7,573 nucleotides of DNA from Ilumatobacteraceae bacterium (GTDB lineage: Bacteria > Actinomycetota > Acidimicrobiia > Acidimicrobiales > Ilumatobacteraceae). The stretch spans positions 1 to 7,573 of the forward strand of contig JAENVT010000451.1 of NCBI GenBank assembly GCA_016650435.1, in the 5' to 3' direction. Below the pieces are notes generated by a model. That model saw only the letters and a program-made list of their open reading frames with translations. It made no database searches and had not been told where the DNA came from. This document shows, one piece after another, positions 5,696 through 7,573 of this stretch (its first letter is position 1; each line of letters opens with the position of its first letter). The position numbers were made by a program, and so were the translations under genes.

Positions 5696-6088
5696 ATGAT
5701 TGAGTTCCAGCTCGACATTGCTTCGGGTGTCGCGACGTACATGCAACTTGTGCAGCAGGTCCATCAGGCGCTGCAACTGGGCATGCTCGAGCCGGGCGAT
5801 CAGCTGCCGACTGCCCAGCAAGTGGTCGCCAAGCTGGCGATCAACCCGAACACGGTCCTCAAGGCCTATCGCGACCTCGAGCGCGAAGGTCTCGTCAGGG
5901 CCAGACCCGGAATGGGCACGTTCATCGTCCGGTCGCTCCCCCACACCGACCCGGCCGCGCAGTCACGGTTCCTCGCATCGATGAGCGAGTGGCTGCGAGC
6001 GGCGCGTGAGGCCGGCCTCGGTCCCGACGACATCGAGGCCATCTACAAGACAGCGATCCGCAACAACTTCGCGGAGGGGGTCGCATGA
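5696..6088 (+). CDS. GntR-family transcriptional regulator, YtrA subfamily, 130 aa
   Basis: This is a DNA-binding repressor of the YtrA type: an N-terminal winged helix followed only by a short helical dimerisation tail, with no large effector domain. The winged helix spans about 10-78. Helix 1 is YMQLVQQVHQALQLGML, then PGDQLPTAQQVVAKLAINPNTVLKAYRDLEREGLV (33-67) carries the helix-turn-helix with the typical PGDxLPT and NPNTVxKAYRxLE signatures. RARPGMGTFIV (68-78) is the wing. Residues 85-130 are predicted helical (SEWLRAAREAGLGPDDIEAIY). The 130-aa length is normal for YtrA. The gene directly follows a perfect inverted repeat (5664-5687), its likely operator, and overlaps the ABC ATPase by ATGA. 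YtrA-type regulators are usually encoded with an ABC transporter they repress, often released by cell-envelope-acting compounds. The inducer here is unknown. Confidence 0.93.
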   Translation: MIEFQLDIASGVATYMQLVQQVHQALQLGMLEPGDQLPTAQQVVAKLAINPNTVLKAYRDLEREGLVRARPGMGTFIVRSLPHTDPAAQSRFLASMSEWLRAAREAGLGPDDIEAIYKTAIRNNFAEGVA

Positions 6089-6981
6089 CCGCCGTTCTCG
6101 AAACCAGCGGTCTCGGCAAGAGGTATGGGCGTCGTTGGGCGCTGCGCGACTGCACACTCGCCATCCCCGAAGGCAAGGTCGTTGGGCTCGTTGGTCCCAA
6201 CGGTGCCGGCAAGACCACCCTGTTGCATCTTGCGATGGGATTGCTCGCACCAACGTCGGGCTCCATCACGGTTCTCGGCGGCCGTCCTGCCGACGGCCCG
6301 GCACAACTCGCGCGGGTGGGCTTCGTCGCCCAGGACACTCCGGCGTATTCACGGCTGTCGGTCGCCAACCATCTCCGGATGGGCGCCTGGCTCAATCCGG
6401 ATTGGGATGCCTCGATGGCCGAGAGCCGCATCGAACAACTCGACTTGGATCCGCGCCAGCGAGCCGGCTCGCTCTCGGGCGGCCAACGCGCCCAGCTGGC
6501 TCTCACGATGGCGATCGCCAAACGACCCGAGCTGCTCCTCCTCGACGAGCCGGTTGCCAGCCTCGACCCTCTCGCTCGACGCGAGTTCCTGCAGAGCTTG
6601 ATGGAGATCGTCGCCGTGCACGGCGTCAGCGTCGTGCTGTCTTCGCACCTCGTCGCCGACCTCGAACGGGTCTGCGACTACCTCATCGTGCTCGTGGCTT
6701 CCGAAGTGCAGGTGTGTGGGGATGTCAGCGATTTGCTGGCATCGCACCGACGCCTGTCCGGGCCGCGCCGAGATCTGGCCACGCTCCCGTCAAACCAGGA
6801 GGTCATCGAGCACAGTCACACAGACAAGCAGACGACGCTTCTCGTGCGCACCGACGATCCGATCCACGACCCGGCGTGGAACGTCACGCCGGTGAGCCTC
6901 GAGGATCTCGTGCTCGCCTACATGGGCCGATCGCGCCAAGCCAAACCCAGCGGGCGATCAGCGTTGGCGGTGGTCCGATGA
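6085..6981 (+). CDS. ABC transporter ATP-binding protein, 298 aa
   Basis: This is the cytoplasmic ATPase that powers the membrane permease encoded next. All signature elements are present: Walker A GPNGAGKTT (37-45), Q-loop Gln83 (VAQD), signature LSGGQ (130-134), Walker B LLLLDEP (150-156), D-loop SLD (159-161) and H-loop His188 (SSHL). There is a C-terminal extension after about residue 215. It has RTDDPIHDPAWNVTPVSLEDLVLAYMG (255-281), the regulatory tail common in exporter ATPases of the CcmA/YtrB-like group. A strong ribosome site GGAGG (6073-6077) lies 7 nt before the ATG, inside the end of the regulator gene. The start overlaps the regulator's stop (ATGA, 6085-6088). Export of an antibiotic, peptide or lipid is plausible from the class, but the substrate cannot be read from the sequence. 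Confidence 0.95.
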   Translation: MTAVLETSGLGKRYGRRWALRDCTLAIPEGKVVGLVGPNGAGKTTLLHLAMGLLAPTSGSITVLGGRPADGPAQLARVGFVAQDTPAYSRLSVANHLRMGAWLNPDWDASMAESRIEQLDLDPRQRAGSLSGGQRAQLALTMAIAKRPELLLLDEPVASLDPLARREFLQSLMEIVAVHGVSVVLSSHLVADLERVCDYLIVLVASEVQVCGDVSDLLASHRRLSGPRRDLATLPSNQEVIEHSHTDKQTTLLVRTDDPIHDPAWNVTPVSLEDLVLAYMGRSRQAKPSGRSALAVVR

Positions 6982-7573
6982 TCCGCTTCGCTTGGTTGCA
7001 GTCGCGCACCCAGACGCTCGTGGCGATCGCCGGCCTGGCGATCGTCGCGGTGTGCTTGGTGCTCACCGGACCCGGTTTGGTCCACTTGTACAACACGATG
7101 ATCTCGCCGTGCGCAGCGCAGGGCTGCTCGGAGACGACGATCAGCGCCTTCCTGCAGAGTCACAAAGAGATCCGCAATTGGCTCGACATCCTGGTCCTTG
7201 TCGTACCCGGCATCATCGGTGTCTTCTGGGGCGCGCCGCTGGTCGCCCGCGAACTCGAGACCGGCACGTATCGGCTGGCCTGGACGCAGAGTGTGACGCG
7301 GACCCGCTGGTTGGCCATGAAAGTCGCGGTGATCCTGGTGGCCAGCATGGCTGTCGCCGGACTACTCAGTCTGATGAGCACGTTGTGGAACAGCCCACAC
7401 GACAAGGTGGAACTGAACGCGTTTTCTACATTCGACGCACGCGACATCGTCCCCATCGGCTACGCCGCCTTCGGCCTCGCGCTCGGCGTCACCGCCGGCC
7501 TGCTCATTCGCCGGACCTTGCCTGCGATGGCCACCGTCGCGGTCGTCTTCACGGCAACGCGGCTTGTGATGAA
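6978..7573 (+). CDS. ABC-2-type transporter permease, 3' part cut off by window edge
   Basis: This is the membrane partner of the preceding ATPase. Translation from the ATG at 6978, which overlaps the ATPase stop as ATGA (6978-6981), stays open for 198 codons to the end of the window. Hydrophobic segments lie at about 13-34, 69-90, 113-135, 157-177 and from 181 on. Segment 1 is followed by an outer loop (35-65) with two Cys at 45 and 50. The cytoplasmic stretch after segment 2, residues 91-111, carries RELETGTYRLAWTQS followed by VTRTRW. I recognise it as characteristic of ABC-2 permeases in actinobacterial GntR-ABC cassettes, where it probably forms the coupling helix. The start is supported by the overlap and by the MIRFAWLQSRTQ opening typical of these permeases. 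The ribosome site is weak (GGTGG, 6969-6973), consistent with coupled translation. The remainder, and any second permease, lies beyond the window. Confidence 0.9.
   Translation, partial: MIRFAWLQSRTQTLVAIAGLAIVAVCLVLTGPGLVHLYNTMISPCAAQGCSETTISAFLQSHKEIRNWLDILVLVVPGIIGVFWGAPLVARELETGTYRLAWTQSVTRTRWLAMKVAVILVASMAVAGLLSLMSTLWNSPHDKVELNAFSTFDARDIVPIGYAAFGLALGVTAGLLIRRTLPAMATVAVVFTATRLVM

Noticed and set aside
5922..6521. Minus-strand open frame of 199 codons opposite the regulator and ABC ATPase
   Set aside because: It is antisense to two genes with complete motifs; composition is Arg/Ser/Pro-rich with no domain.

Overview
The window is GC-rich bacterial DNA with tightly packed genes and short intergenic gaps. 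It most likely comes from an actinobacterium. The best lineage clue is the secreted collagen-like protein at 4315-5481. Its N-terminal domain (PCRLMDTRP near the start, STDLVSDVVGYY near the end) resembles an extracellular domain I associate with Acidimicrobiia such as Ilumatobacter. The LigB-type ATP-dependent DNA ligase and the GntR/ABC transporter cassette are also typical of actinobacteria. The class-level placement is recall and inference, not a database result.

Layout. (1) Positions 1-2761, minus strand: a compact run of three genes, in transcription order a short-chain dehydrogenase/reductase, an ATP-dependent DNA ligase (LigB-like) and a thymidine kinase cut by the window edge. Gaps are 10 and about 4 nt, so they are probably one transcript. 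(2) Positions 2762-2990: a 229-bp divergent intergenic region with two large dyad-symmetric sequences. (3) Positions 2991-4307, plus strand: a cytosolic-looking protein of unknown function made of two related beta-rich modules, then a small FMN-binding split-barrel (pyridoxamine-phosphate-oxidase-like) protein. (4) Positions 4315-5481, minus strand: the secreted collagen-like protein, converging on the oxidase-like gene with only 7 nt between the stop codons. (5) Positions 5482-5695: a second divergent region with a perfect 10-bp-arm inverted repeat directly in front of the next gene. (6) Positions 5696-7573, plus strand: a YtrA-type GntR repressor, an ABC ATPase and an ABC-2-type permease (cut by the window edge), each joined by an ATGA stop/start overlap.

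How the parts work together. The GntR-ABC block is a self-contained regulated exporter cassette. The repressor probably binds the inverted repeat at 5664-5687 and controls the whole operon. Ligase and thymidine kinase could both serve DNA maintenance (nick sealing and dTMP salvage), but the dehydrogenase upstream has no evident link to them. I see no CRISPR array, tRNA, rRNA, insertion sequence or phage gene. Most of the window is ordinary. The parts most worth a second look are the two palindromes at 2831-2855 and 2921-2964, the duplicated-module protein beside them, and the domain mosaic of the collagen-like protein.
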